From Leucobacter soli (GTDB lineage: Bacteria > Actinomycetota > Actinomycetes > Actinomycetales > Microbacteriaceae): 64,000 bases of DNA. Of the stretch, positions 1 through 8,773 are shown in pieces; position 1 is the stretch's first letter; each line of letters begins with the position of its first letter. Made by a program: the position numbers and the translations under genes. Where the stretch lies: assembly GCF_910593785.1 (NCBI RefSeq), contig NZ_CAJVAP010000012.1, positions 28,097-92,096 of the forward strand, given 5' to 3'. The notes below the pieces were generated by a model. That model did no database searches, was not told where the DNA came from, and saw nothing but the letters and a program-made list of their open reading frames with translations.

Positions 1-903
1 CACCATCAGGCAGGCCCTGCCTGCCGAGGCATCCAGGCCCTCGGAGGCGACGCCCGCGAAGACGCCGGCCGGGGTCTCGACGGAGACGATCCCGGGGGCA
101 CCGGCAGCGTCGCCGGAGCCGGAGGGGACCGCGGCGAGCGCACCCCGAACGATGTTCGACTCGCCCATGAAGGTGGCGACGAAGAGCGTGGCGGGCCTGG
201 CGTAGAGGTCGCGCCCCGAGCCGATCTGCTCGATCCGGCCCTCGTTGTAGATCGCGATGCGGTCGCTCATCGCGAGGGCTTCCTCCTGGTCGTGCGTCAC
301 GTAGACGACGGTCACCCCGAGCGAGCGAGCGAGGTGCACGATCTCCTCCTGCAGCACCTCGCGCAACTTCTTGTCGAGTGCGCCGAGCGGTTCGTCCATG
401 AGCAGGAGCTTCGCCCCGAACACGAAGGCGCGCGCCAGCGCGACGCGCTGCTGCTGCCCTCCCGAGAGCTGCGCGGGCTTGCGGTCGGAGAACTTCGCGA
501 GATGCACCTGCTCGAGCGCCGCACGAACCCGGCTCTCGGCCTCGCGGCGCGGGACCCCGCGCATCTTCAGCGGGAAGGCGACGTTCTGCGCGACGGTCAT
601 GTGCGGGAACAGCGCGTAGTTCTGGAATACCACGCCGATGTCGCGCTTGTGCGTGGGCACCGAGGCGAGGTCCCGGCCGCCCAGCGCGATGGTGCCGCTG
701 TCGGGATCCGAGAACCCCGCGATCATCTGCAGCGTCGTCGTCTTGCCGCTGCCCGAGGGGCCGAGCAGCGAGACGAACTCGCCCTCGGCGATCGTGAGCG
801 AGACGTCGTCGACGGCGGGAGCGCCTCCGAAGCTCTTGGTGACGCCGTTCACGCGGAGGAACTCCGCGTCGCCGGGAGTGGTCTGCGTCGTCGGCTCACC
901 CAT
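1..903 (-). CDS. Spermidine/putrescine-type ABC transporter ATPase, 3' end beyond window
   Basis: Cytoplasmic ATPase of a polyamine- or Fe-type importer. The reading frame begins at ATG 903 and stays open to base 1, so about 300 residues are visible and the C-terminus lies outside the window. Walker A (GPSGSGKTT, about residue 48), Q-loop (VFQNYALFPHMTV), signature LSGGQQQRV, Walker B LLLMDEPLGALD and switch histidine VTHDQEEA are all intact, followed by the start of a TOBE-like regulatory domain. The ATG overlaps the stop of the upstream permease by 8 nt, so it is the last visible gene of a four-gene operon (binding protein, two permeases, ATPase). Substrate specificity within the Pot/Fbp group is inferred only. 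Confidence 0.9.
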   Translation of the reverse strand, partial: MGEPTTQTTPGDAEFLRVNGVTKSFGGAPAVDDVSLTIAEGEFVSLLGPSGSGKTTTLQMIAGFSDPDSGTIALGGRDLASVPTHKRDIGVVFQNYALFPHMTVAQNVAFPLKMRGVPRREAESRVRAALEQVHLAKFSDRKPAQLSGGQQQRVALARAFVFGAKLLLMDEPLGALDKKLREVLQEEIVHLARSLGVTVVYVTHDQEEALAMSDRIAIYNEGRIEQIGSGRDLYARPATLFVATFMGESNIVRGALAAVPSGSGDAAGAPGIVSVETPAGVFAGVASEGLDASAGRACLMV

Positions 904-1714
904 CGGTGACCGCCTTTCCGATCCGTCCGTTGCGCCGCCGCACTCGGATCACCACGAAGGCGACCACGAGGACGAAGGTGCTCAGGGATACGAGCATCGT
1001 GGAGACGGCGACGACGGTCGGATCCGACACGTTGCGCACCTGGTTCCACATGTGCACGGGCAGCGTGGTGTACTGCGGCCCGGTGATGAAGAGCGAGACG
1101 ATCATCTCGTCCCACGAGGTCGCGAAACCGTAGACGGCCGCGATCATGACGCCCGGCAGGAGCGGCGGGAGCACCGCGTGACGGAACACCTGGAGCGGAC
1201 CGGCTCCGAGGCTCTGCGCCGCCAGCTCGACGTTGCGGTCGAGGGTCTGCGCGCTCGCGAGGATCGAGATCACCACGAGCGGCAGCGCGAGCACCGTATG
1301 CGCCGCCACGAGGCCGGGCAGGGATCGGGTGATGCCGATCGCCGCCATGAAGCCGAAGGTGCCGATGGCCGTGATGATGGGCGGCACGACCGCGGGGCCG
1401 AGCACGAGCGCGTTCGCGACGCCGAGCAGGCGGGATCGCGATCGGGCGAGCATCATCGCGATCGGCAGGCCGAGCACGACCGAGAGCACCATCGTGCAGA
1501 GCCCGATCGTCAGGGAGTGCTGCGCGGCCGACATCCACTGCCGCGAATCGAAGAAGCTCTCGTACCACTGCAGAGAGAAGCCCTGCGGCGGGAATACGAG
1601 GTTGCGCCCCTCGGTGAACGACATCGGGATCAGGATCAGCGCCGGCGCCGCGAGGAGCAGCCCCACCAGCACGCCGACGGTCCAGAGGAAGGCCGTCGGC
1701 TTCTGCGGCCTCAT
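896..1714 (-). CDS. ABC transporter permease, PotC-like
   Basis: Inner-membrane permease of the polyamine-type importer, 272 aa. It starts MRPQKPTAFLW at ATG 1714, whose ATGA overlaps the stop of the preceding permease. About six hydrophobic segments are visible (first near residues 9-30), with the EAA-type loop around AAQSLGAGPLQVFRHAVLPP that contacts the ATPase. It ends with an Arg/Lys-rich tail and overlaps the ATPase start by 8 nt. A longer frame runs upstream, but it would cover the first permease in another frame and lacks a ribosome site. Confidence 0.88.
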   Translation of the reverse strand: MRPQKPTAFLWTVGVLVGLLLAAPALILIPMSFTEGRNLVFPPQGFSLQWYESFFDSRQWMSAAQHSLTIGLCTMVLSVVLGLPIAMMLARSRSRLLGVANALVLGPAVVPPIITAIGTFGFMAAIGITRSLPGLVAAHTVLALPLVVISILASAQTLDRNVELAAQSLGAGPLQVFRHAVLPPLLPGVMIAAVYGFATSWDEMIVSLFITGPQYTTLPVHMWNQVRNVSDPTVVAVSTMLVSLSTFVLVVAFVVIRVRRRNGRIGKAVTDG

Positions 1715-2586
1715 CGTCCGCCCACCATCTCGCGGATGCGCACGAAGCGGCTGCCGAGGCCGAGCAGCAGCGCGGTGATGGCGAGCAGCACGGTGGCCAT
1801 CGCGGCGGCGAGGCCGAGCTGGTTGCGGCCGATCAGGTCGACGATCAGCTTCGAGAGCATGCTGCCGTCGGTGCCGCCGAGGATGGCGGGCACGATGAAG
1901 AAGCCGAGGGCGGTCACGAAGACGAGCAGCCCGCCCGACATGAGGCCGGGGAAGGTCTGCGGCAGGAACACTCGGAAGAACGCCTGCACGGGCGTCGCCC
2001 CGAGGCTGCGTGCCGCCGGTATCAGTTCGGGCCGTACGCGCAGCATGACCGAGAACAGCGGGAGGATCATGAACGGCAGCAGGATCTGGGTCATGCCCAC
2101 CGTCACGCCGAAGGTGTTGCGGATCAGCGGCAGCGGTGCATCGATGAGGCCGAGCGACTGCAGCACCGTGTTGATCACGCCGGTGTCCTGCAGCCAGGTC
2201 TGCAGCGCGACGCTGCGGACGAGGAAGCTCGTCCACACGGGCAGCAGCACGACGCCGATGAGCACGATCCGGGCGAGGCTCCCGACCCGGCTCATGAGGT
2301 ACGCGTACGGGTAGCCGAGCAGCGCGCAGCTGACCGTCACCATCGCGGCGATCTGGAACGTCTGGCCGAGGATCGCGACGTAGCCGCTGCTCGAGAAGAA
2401 GGCCGAGTAGTTCGCGAGGAGCGGATCCCCGAGGCTCTTCATGAGCACCTGGATCAGCGGCCAGACGAAGAACACGCCGAGAAAGGCCAGCCCCGGCAGG
2501 CTGGCGAGGGCCCAGCCGTCGAGCCTCCGGCGCGGCCGGGGTCGCGCGGTGCGCGCGACCCCGGCCGAAGCGGGGGCAGATGTCAC
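1711..2586 (-). CDS. ABC transporter permease, PotB-like
   Basis: First permease of the polyamine-type importer, 291 aa. The GTG start at 2586 overlaps the TGA of the binding-protein gene (GTGA), which is why the much longer upstream extension of this frame is rejected. After an Arg-rich cytoplasmic leader come about six membrane segments, the first at ASLPGLAFLGVFFVWPLI. The loop ARSLGATPVQAFFRVFLPQ is the EAA-type ATPase-docking motif. The stop overlaps the second permease start as ATGA, so the two subunits are probably translationally coupled and form the heterodimeric channel. Confidence 0.88.
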   Translation of the reverse strand: MTSAPASAGVARTARPRPRRRLDGWALASLPGLAFLGVFFVWPLIQVLMKSLGDPLLANYSAFFSSSGYVAILGQTFQIAAMVTVSCALLGYPYAYLMSRVGSLARIVLIGVVLLPVWTSFLVRSVALQTWLQDTGVINTVLQSLGLIDAPLPLIRNTFGVTVGMTQILLPFMILPLFSVMLRVRPELIPAARSLGATPVQAFFRVFLPQTFPGLMSGGLLVFVTALGFFIVPAILGGTDGSMLSKLIVDLIGRNQLGLAAAMATVLLAITALLLGLGSRFVRIREMVGGR

Positions 2587-3662
2587 TGCTGCAGCCAGTC
2601 CTGGAAGGTCGCGTTCACGTCGCCGAAGCTGTCGTCCCAGTAGGCGTCGTCCATCGTCACGGCGGTGTCGAGGTGCTCGGTCGGCAGCCACGGCGCGATC
2701 TCGGCGGGCACGTCGACCGAGGATCCCTCGGTTCCGGGGCCGACCGGGTAGTGCAGGCTGATGTTCGCGTTGTTCGCGGGGTCGGAGATCCAGGCGACGA
2801 GCTGCTGCGCCGCGTCGAGGTTCTTCGTGCCCTTGGGGATCACGGTGTAGTTGCCGATCGTGAGCACGTTGTGCCACTGGGCCTGCACCGGTGCGCCGTT
2901 CACGACGTTCAGCTGGTAGGCGCGGGGAGAGAACACGAGCGAGAACACCGTCTCCCCGCTGGTCAGCAGCTCCTCGGACTGCGTGCCGCTCTCCCACCAG
3001 ATGATGTCGTCCTTGATCGTGTCGAGCTTCGCGATCGCGCGATCCACGTCGAGCGGGTACAGCTCCTCGGGCGCGACGCCGTCGGCGAGGAGTGCCGCTT
3101 CGATGGTGCCGCCCGACACCCAGGCCGGGAAGCCGCGCTTGCCGGGGAACTTCTCGGTGTCGAAGAAGTCGGCCCAGTTCTGCGGCTCGCCGCCGGCCTT
3201 CTCGGTGTTGTAGGCGAACACCATGGCGCTCGTGTTCTGCGCGACGCGCCACTCGGTGTTGATGAGACCGGCCGCGGGGTTGTCGCACGTGGTGACGACG
3301 GTGCAGTCGATGGACTCGAGCCATTCCGAGGTGCTCTCGAGGCCGTTCTCACCCGAGGTATCGACGACATCCCAGATCACGTCGCCGGACTCGACCATGG
3401 TCTGCAGCTTGCCGAAGTCGTAGGCGTCGAACACCACCTCGATGCCGGTCTCCTCCGTGAATGCGTCGAGCCAGGCCGCTCGCTGCGCCTCCTCGTAGGC
3501 GCCGCCGAAGGTGGCGAACGTCAGCGTGGTGGTGCCGCCGCCGGAGCCCCCGTCGTTGCCGGCGTCATCCGCACCGCCCGCGCAGGCGGTGAGCGCGAGC
3601 GCCGCGCTCAGGGCGAGGGCTCCCGCACCCGCGAGGCGCCGTCGCATCGTTCGTTCCGTCAT
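2583..3662 (-). CDS. Extracellular substrate-binding lipoprotein, polyamine-type ABC importer
   Basis: Secreted, lipid-anchored solute receptor of 359 aa. The N-terminus has two arginine patches, a hydrophobic core and a lipobox LTAC followed by Gly/Asp, so cleavage before that cysteine is expected. The body (TTLTFATFGGAYEEAQ onward) matches the spermidine/putrescine-binding (PotD/SBP_bac) class. ATG 3662 follows AAAGGAG at good spacing, although an internal ATG (MRRRLAG) is also possible. It is the first gene of the operon, as is usual for the most abundant component. The ligand could be a polyamine, an amino-compound or another small anion; sequence alone does not decide. Confidence 0.88.
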   Translation of the reverse strand: MTERTMRRRLAGAGALALSAALALTACAGGADDAGNDGGSGGGTTTLTFATFGGAYEEAQRAAWLDAFTEETGIEVVFDAYDFGKLQTMVESGDVIWDVVDTSGENGLESTSEWLESIDCTVVTTCDNPAAGLINTEWRVAQNTSAMVFAYNTEKAGGEPQNWADFFDTEKFPGKRGFPAWVSGGTIEAALLADGVAPEELYPLDVDRAIAKLDTIKDDIIWWESGTQSEELLTSGETVFSLVFSPRAYQLNVVNGAPVQAQWHNVLTIGNYTVIPKGTKNLDAAQQLVAWISDPANNANISLHYPVGPGTEGSSVDVPAEIAPWLPTEHLDTAVTMDDAYWDDSFGDVNATFQDWLQQ

Positions 3663-3704
3663 GGTCTTCTCCTTTGAAGATGCAGGGCGGCTGGACGGCC
3701 GCCC

Positions 3705-3745
3705 AAACGTTCCTTGTAGTAACCGATAGTAGGATTAAAACACGC
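3705..3745 (-). promoter_or_regulatory. AT-rich candidate promoter of polyamine-type ABC operon
   Basis: Within the 197-bp gap before the binding-protein gene, bases 3717-3739 are conspicuously AT-rich. Read on the minus strand they contain TACTAT (3726-3731), a reasonable -10 element, flanked by a direct repeat TACTA-N5-TACTA. No convincing -35 box was found. A GC-rich stem (GGGCGGC/GCCGCCC, about 3685-3704) lies between it and the ribosome site. Confidence 0.35.
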
Positions 3746-3859
3746 TTCCTGCCGGCCGTCCCCCGGATCGTTACCAAGAAGCGACCTCCGCCCGGAACCC
3801 CGTCATCACGCCGGGCCCAGCCTTCCGGCATCACGGCCTCCGACTCTCGGTCAAGCGGA

Positions 3860-5179
3860 TCATCGCGCCAGGGAGAAGCCCTTCAGATCGAACGATTCGT
3901 CTGCCGCATCCGCCGCGGTCAGTCGCAGACCTCCGGCGAGGATCCTGCGCGCAGCCAGATGATCGGCGGGGCGATTGACGGACTCCACCGCCTGCAGCCC
4001 GGCGTCGGTGAAGCTGAACACCGAGAACCTCCCCGTGCTCGGGTCGCCCCGGACGACGGTCTCGCCGGCAGGCGCGACCAGCCCGGCGATCTGCAGCTTC
4101 GCGCCGCCCTGCTGGGACCAGAACCAGGGCACCTCGGTATACGCGGCTACCGCGGGCGTTGGCACTATCGGCGCCGGCACCGTCGACGCCGATGCCGACG
4201 TCGGCGGACCCTCCCACCGGGACGGATCGACGAGCGCCCGCGCGAGGTACCGCGCCTGCCCCGTCGCGTTCTGCACCGATTCCACGCGGGTCCGCCTCGC
4301 CCCGCCCTCGACCGGGAACGCCGCGCAGTCGCCGATCGCGAAGATCCGCGGGTCCGCGGTCCGGAGCTCAGCATCCACCACGATGCCGCCCGCGACCTCG
4401 AGCCCGGCGGCCGCGGCGAGCTCGCTCCGGGGTTCGACTCCGACCGCGACGAGCACCAGATCGGCGTCGTATCGGCGGCCGGCGAGCGTCACCACCGATG
4501 CCCCTCGCCCCTCGGTCCGGGGTTCGAACCGCGCGATCTCCTCGTGGTCGACGAGCCGCGTGCCGAGCCCCCGGTGGAGCTCGCGGAGGTACTGCTCGAC
4601 GGGCGGGGTCACCGACCGGCGCAGGACCCGCGGACCGCGGCCGAGCACCGTGACCTCAATGCCGAGGGACCGCGCCGCGGCGGCGAATTCGAGCCCGATG
4701 AAGCCGGCGCCGATGACGACGACGCTGCGCGCCGCCGCGAGCCGGGCATGGATCGCGGCCGCATCGGCCAGCGTCCGCAACTGGACGACCCCGTCGATCC
4801 GGCACCCCGGCACCTCGAGGGCGCGGTTCTCGGCTCCGGTCGCGAGGATCAGCCGGTCGTAGCGCAGTCCGGTGCTGCGGTGCTCGTCGCCGTCGAGACG
4901 CACCGTGCGGGCTGCTCGGTCGATCTCCGTCACGCGGCAGCGCCGGAGGTGGTCGATCCGCTGCTCGGCGAAGAACTCCGGCCCGCGGAGCGGCAGCGGC
5001 TCCAGCCGGCCGCCGCCGGAGAGCTCCTTGGAGAGCGGCGGCTTCTGGTACGGATGGTCGGGGTCCTCACCGACGAGGGTGATCGCTCCGACCCATCCCT
5101 CGGTGCGCAGGGAGTCGGCGAGCTGCACCCCAGCATGCCCGTCGCCGACGATCACGATCCGTTCCTGCTCTGCGGGCAT
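3860..5179 (-). CDS. FAD-dependent NAD(P)H:ferredoxin reductase of a P450 system
   Basis: Passes electrons from NAD(P)H to a 2Fe-2S ferredoxin, 439 aa, in the putidaredoxin/rhodocoxin reductase family. The first dinucleotide motif GDGHAGVQLADSL (FAD) is near residue 12, the second VVVIGAGFIGLEFAAA (NAD(P)H) near 150, and the second FAD-binding motif FAIGDCAAFP near 290. The C-terminal dimer/interface domain follows, with the family signature VPWFWSQQ. An unusual Pro/Ser/Ala insert (PTSASASTVPAPIVPTP) sits just before that signature. The start is 3 nt after the ferredoxin stop, so P450, ferredoxin and reductase form one operon reading leftwards. Confidence 0.9.
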   Translation of the reverse strand: MPAEQERIVIVGDGHAGVQLADSLRTEGWVGAITLVGEDPDHPYQKPPLSKELSGGGRLEPLPLRGPEFFAEQRIDHLRRCRVTEIDRAARTVRLDGDEHRSTGLRYDRLILATGAENRALEVPGCRIDGVVQLRTLADAAAIHARLAAARSVVVIGAGFIGLEFAAAARSLGIEVTVLGRGPRVLRRSVTPPVEQYLRELHRGLGTRLVDHEEIARFEPRTEGRGASVVTLAGRRYDADLVLVAVGVEPRSELAAAAGLEVAGGIVVDAELRTADPRIFAIGDCAAFPVEGGARRTRVESVQNATGQARYLARALVDPSRWEGPPTSASASTVPAPIVPTPAVAAYTEVPWFWSQQGGAKLQIAGLVAPAGETVVRGDPSTGRFSVFSFTDAGLQAVESVNRPADHLAARRILAGGLRLTAADAADESFDLKGFSLAR

Positions 5180-5182
5180 GGC

Positions 5183-5506
5183 TCAGATCTGGCTCTCGGG
5201 CAGCGTGACCTCGATGCGCGCGACCTCGGGTCCGGCGAACAGCTGGCAGCCGAGCCGCGAATTCGGCAGTCGGTCCTCCGACGTGCAGTCGAGCATCTCG
5301 TCTTCGTCCTCGCCGACCTCGGGCGGATCCGCCCCCGCGTAGCGATCGACGTAGACATGGCACGTGGCGCACATCGCCTGCCCGCCGCACTCCCCCACGA
5401 TGCCGGGCACGCCGTTCGTGACCGCCGCTCACATCACGGACATGCCGGCGGCGGCCTCCTCCTGGCGGACGCCGCCGTCGGGCTGGGTGAAGATGATGGT
5501 CGTCAT
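5183..5506 (-). pseudogene. 2Fe-2S ferredoxin interrupted by an in-frame TGA
   Basis: Electron carrier expected between the adjacent reductase and P450. From ATG 5506 the frame reads MTTIIFTQPDGGVRQEE and then meets TGA at codon 26 (bases 5429-5431). The same frame continues without a shift through AAVTNGVPGIVGECGG to the natural stop at 5183. Past the TGA all four cluster ligands are present: Cys40, Cys46, Cys49 (C-X5-C-X2-C) and Cys87. Total length would be 107 aa, normal for adrenodoxin/rhodocoxin-type ferredoxins, and relatives carry an ordinary residue at this position. CGA to TGA is a one-base transition. Internal initiation at GTG 5410 would lack the N-terminal beta-sheet. A sequencing error is also possible. 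Confidence 0.82.
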
Positions 5507-5520
5507 GAGGATCCTTTCGT

Positions 5521-6753
5521 TCAGAGGAGCACCGGCAGGCGGCGGGGCGACCGGAAGTGCCAGCCGGTGACGGGGATCTCGGCGCCCGGTTCCAGGCGGA
5601 GATCCGGCGCCGCGACCAGGAGCTCCTCGAGCGCGACGCGCATGATCGCCCGCCCGAAGGCGTTGCCCGCGCACACGTGCATGCCGCCGCCGAACGCGAT
5701 GTGGCGGCGGTTCTCGCGGTCGATGTCGAAGCGCTCGGGGTCCGCGAACTGCGCCGGATCGCGGTTGGCGGCGCTCAGCATGAGGTAGACCGCGTCACCG
5801 GGCTGCAGGCGAACTCCGCCCAGCTCGGTCTCCTCGACGACCTGCCGTTCGGTATGCCCGATCGGCGAGATCCAGCGGATCCCCTCCTCGACGGCACGCA
5901 GCACCAGGGCGGGGTCCTCGCGCACGCGCTGCAGCTGCTCGGGCTCGACGAGCAGGCCGTACATCGCCGAGGCGCAGCCGTGCCCGGGCTCCTGCATCCC
6001 GCCCGTGATGTAGACGGCGAGGGTCGGCAGGATCTCCTCCAGCGTCCGCGGATCCCCCGCGTCGCGCCCGCCGTGGATCATGTGCGAGAGCGCCGTGTCG
6101 TCGGGTTCGCCGCGCAGACGCTCGACCATCGGCGCGACGACGCGGGCGATGTCCGCTCGCGTCGCGTCGGAACGGGCGAACCCGGCCTCGGCGAGCGACT
6201 CGTTCGTGAGCCCCGAGACCATTCCGGCGAACCAGTCGCGCAGGGTGTCGTCGTCGATCTCCTGCAGCCCGAGCAGGTCGCCGAGACAGCGGACGCTGAT
6301 CGGCTCGAAGTACTCGGCCACCAGATCGGCCGAAGCGCGTTCCAGCAGACGCTCCAGTCGACGTTTCACGACCGGTCGGATCACGGACTCGAGGTGGTCC
6401 CGGACCACCCGGGGGCGCAGGGGTCCGTCGACGGCCCGCCGGAGGCCCCTGTGCAGTTCGCCGTTGGAGGCGAGGATCGTCGGCGTCCCGAACACCCGAT
6501 CGCCCCGGGCGCGACCGAGACCGCCCTCGAGCCCGGTGAAGCGCTCGGGGTGCAGGAGGACGCGCTCGCAATCCTCCCAGCGGGTGACGAGGTAGGCGCC
6601 CAACGGCTCGTACCAGTGGAGCGGAGCCTCCTGCCGGAGCCGATCGAAGATCGGGTAGGGGTCGCGGGTCAGGTCGTGCTCGTTGACGGCTTCGGCGAGC
6701 GGGCGATCCGGGTCGCTCGCAGAAGAGACCGCCGCGACGGGCGCAAGGGACAT
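5521..6753 (-). CDS. Cytochrome P450, CYP255/GcoA-like
   Basis: Haem monooxygenase of 410 aa. The ExxR pair is in EEGIRWISPIGH, and the haem loop is FGGGMHVCAGNAFG with the proximal ligand Cys361. The I-helix reads ITGGMQEPGHG, so the usual acid-threonine pair is replaced by Gln-Glu. This, and EYFEPISVRCLGDLLGLQE, resembles what I recall of the aromatic O-demethylase GcoA (CYP255A). Substrate is therefore plausibly a methoxy- or alkoxy-aromatic, but that is inference. Redox partners follow directly (ferredoxin 14 nt downstream, then reductase), although the ferredoxin is interrupted. GGAG lies upstream of ATG 6753. Confidence 0.92.
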   Translation of the reverse strand: MSLAPVAAVSSASDPDRPLAEAVNEHDLTRDPYPIFDRLRQEAPLHWYEPLGAYLVTRWEDCERVLLHPERFTGLEGGLGRARGDRVFGTPTILASNGELHRGLRRAVDGPLRPRVVRDHLESVIRPVVKRRLERLLERASADLVAEYFEPISVRCLGDLLGLQEIDDDTLRDWFAGMVSGLTNESLAEAGFARSDATRADIARVVAPMVERLRGEPDDTALSHMIHGGRDAGDPRTLEEILPTLAVYITGGMQEPGHGCASAMYGLLVEPEQLQRVREDPALVLRAVEEGIRWISPIGHTERQVVEETELGGVRLQPGDAVYLMLSAANRDPAQFADPERFDIDRENRRHIAFGGGMHVCAGNAFGRAIMRVALEELLVAAPDLRLEPGAEIPVTGWHFRSPRRLPVLL

Positions 6754-6767
6754 GGCAGCACTCCAAT

Positions 6768-6807
6768 GTGTCGGTTTGTTGATATTAGCGTATCATTAAA
6801 TCGACAC
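6768..6807. promoter_or_regulatory. Nested inverted repeats upstream of P450
   Basis: Outer arms GTGTCG (6768-6773) and CGACAC (6802-6807) enclose an inner pair TGATA (6780-6784) and TATCA (6791-6795) separated by 6 nt. The site is AT-rich in a GC-rich background and lies 15-54 bp upstream of the P450 start, just downstream of the regulator gene. It fits an operator for a dimeric repressor, possibly the adjacent XRE-cupin protein. Confidence 0.45.
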
Positions 6808-6865
6808 GCGCGAACAGCATGATTCGGGCCGCCCGAGCGGCGCGCGGCGGTGCGGTACGGACGCG

Positions 6866-7429
6866 TCAGTCCTGCCGGGTTCGGGAGACGGCGATCCAGT
6901 ACTCGGCCGGTACGTCTCCGAGGTTGCTCCAGGTGTGCGTGCGATCCGAGGGGAACGTCGCGAAGTCCCCCGGCGCGAGCGTGGCGGACTCGCCGTCGAC
7001 GGAGACCGTGATCCGCCCCGCCGAGACGAGGACGTGCTCGCTCGCGCCGACGCCGTGACTGGCCGAGGTCGTGAACGTTCCCGGGGCGTACTCGATGCGG
7101 TGGAACTCGAGCATCAGCGCGCCGAGCCGTCGCGTGTGCACAAGGTTCCCCCCGGTCCCGGATCCGGCCTCGTCCACGCCCTCCCCCCTCCGCACCACCA
7201 GCAGCCGCTGCGCGGTCCGGACCGGGGTCAGCAGCTCCGCCGTGTCGACCCCGAGCACCTCCGCCAGCGCCTCGAGCGTGCCGATCGTCGGGTTCCCGTG
7301 GCCGAGCTCGAGCTGCGAGAGCGTGGTCTTGCCGATGCCGGATGCCGCCGACAGCCCGGCGAGCGAGAAGCCGCCCCGCTCGCGCAGGTGACGCAGGTTC
7401 GCGGCGATATCATCGACCAGGTGGTGCAT
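6866..7429 (-). CDS. XRE-family regulator with C-terminal cupin sensor domain
   Basis: Likely repressor or activator of the neighbouring P450 genes, 187 aa. The N-terminal helix-turn-helix covers about residues 8-62 (LRERGGFSLAGLSAASGIGK, then TLSQLELGHGNPTIGTL). A short linker leads to a single cupin barrel in the C-terminal half (SEHVLVSAGRITV, LAPGDFATFPSD), the ligand-sensing part in this family. I prefer ATG 7429 because GAGGAG stands five bases upstream; an upstream in-frame start at 7516 would add 29 residues without support. It is transcribed in the same direction as the P450, 112 bp upstream of it. Confidence 0.85.
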   Translation of the reverse strand: MHHLVDDIAANLRHLRERGGFSLAGLSAASGIGKTTLSQLELGHGNPTIGTLEALAEVLGVDTAELLTPVRTAQRLLVVRRGEGVDEAGSGTGGNLVHTRRLGALMLEFHRIEYAPGTFTTSASHGVGASEHVLVSAGRITVSVDGESATLAPGDFATFPSDRTHTWSNLGDVPAEYWIAVSRTRQD

Positions 7430-7666
7430 GTCACTCCTCGCTGTGCGGGTCCACGGCCCCGGGATCGCGGCGGGCGAAGCCGCGTCCTCCGCGCTCCACT
7501 CTGCCATGTCCCGCACCGCGCAGCCTCGACGCCTCGCGGCTTCGGGACTTCACAGTTCTGCAACACGGCGTTGCGTAGAGTGTGAGAGTCGAGTCGGCGC
7601 ACCCGCCGCGTGGCGGTCGGGGCATCGACCGCTCACGACATCGACCACCGGAGGGAGGGAGGATCG

Positions 7667-8773
7667 ATGAGCGACCTGCTCGAACGTCTGATCCGCGCAG
7701 CGAGCCATTCCGGGGTGCGCGGCGTCCTGACCGCGCTCGAGACGCATCTCGGCGTGCGCAGCGCCGTCTTCGCGATGGGCGGCGCACCGATCGAAGCGCG
7801 CCCGGCGCAGGTCTCCTGGGGGTACCAGGAGGTACTCGCGGCGGGCGCCAAGGAGCACCCCGGCGACGGGCTGCACGTGTTCCCGATCAAGAACGACGCC
7901 GGCACGATCATCGCGTTCTTCTCCGTCGAGGCGCCCGGGGGGATGCGCACCGACCTGGCGTCGGCGGCAGAGCTGATCACCATGGAGCTGCGGCGGATGG
8001 GGGCGAAGGCCGAGGGCGAGCGCGCCCTGTTCCGCGACGTCCTGGACGACATCGTGGTCGAGCGCTCGCGACCGGCAGAGATCCTGAGCCGCCTGCAGAC
8101 GCTGGGGCTCTCGGTCGAGGACGAGGTGAAGGTGCTGGTCGGCTCCTGCCGCTCCCCCGCGGACAAGCTCTCGACGACCCCGTGGGAGACATTCTCCGTC
8201 GCAGGGCGGCTGCACGCGCCCTTCCTGCGCACCGCCTACCGCGGCGCGATGGTCATGATCATCCCGGACGCCGACGTGGCCGAGGAGCTCGCGCCGACAC
8301 TGCTGGAGGCGCTCGAAGAGCTCGGCACGCCCGCCTCCGTCGGGATCAGCGCACTCGCCTCGCTCGGGGGGATCCGAGCCGCCTACTTCCAGGCGCTGGC
8401 CGCGTCGACCAACGGACCCGGCCTCCAGCGCAGCGGAACGCTCGACCTCGCGCAGCTGCTCGCGCAGAGCCGCGTCCCCGCGAGCCTGGTCACCGCGTCC
8501 ACCCACCTGCTTGCCCCGCTGATCGAGTACGACGAACGCTACGGCACCGACTACCTCAGCACGCTCCGCGCCTACCTCCAGCACGACCGCAAGGTCGTCC
8601 GCGTGGCCGAGGTGTTCTTCATGCACCGCAACACCATCCGCTACCGCCTCAACCAGATCGCGGAGATTCTCAAGACCGACATCGACTCGACGCGCACGCT
8701 CGTCAACCTCACGATCGCCATGCAGCTCCACGAGGCGGGGTTCACGCCGCAGGGCGGCCGGTTCACCACCTGA
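7667..8773 (+). CDS. CdaR/PucR-type transcriptional regulator
   Basis: DNA-binding regulator of 368 aa. The C-terminus carries the PucR/CdaR helix-turn-helix (VAEVFFMHRNTIRYRLNQIA, about residues 310-335), preceded by the GGDEF-like middle region typical of the family. The N-terminal portion is a probable small-molecule-sensing region. ATG 7667 follows a strong GGAGGGAGGGAGG; an in-frame start 57 bases upstream lacks such a site. It diverges from the XRE-cupin gene and is followed 220 bp later by a RidA gene. Family members often control catabolism of purines, diacids or aromatic compounds. Confidence 0.85.
   Translation: MSDLLERLIRAASHSGVRGVLTALETHLGVRSAVFAMGGAPIEARPAQVSWGYQEVLAAGAKEHPGDGLHVFPIKNDAGTIIAFFSVEAPGGMRTDLASAAELITMELRRMGAKAEGERALFRDVLDDIVVERSRPAEILSRLQTLGLSVEDEVKVLVGSCRSPADKLSTTPWETFSVAGRLHAPFLRTAYRGAMVMIIPDADVAEELAPTLLEALEELGTPASVGISALASLGGIRAAYFQALAASTNGPGLQRSGTLDLAQLLAQSRVPASLVTASTHLLAPLIEYDERYGTDYLSTLRAYLQHDRKVVRVAEVFFMHRNTIRYRLNQIAEILKTDIDSTRTLVNLTIAMQLHEAGFTPQGGRFTT

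Noticed and set aside
638..2314. Plus-strand frame over the polyamine-type permeases
   Set aside because: Antisense shadow; the permeases on the other strand have clear membrane segments and overlapping starts and stops.
4500..4530. tRNA-like GGTTCGAACC
   Set aside because: It occurs inside the reductase coding sequence, with no cloverleaf around it.
5429..5431. TGA as a selenocysteine codon in ferredoxin
   Set aside because: The position is not a cluster ligand, no SECIS-like hairpin was evident, and relatives have an ordinary residue there.
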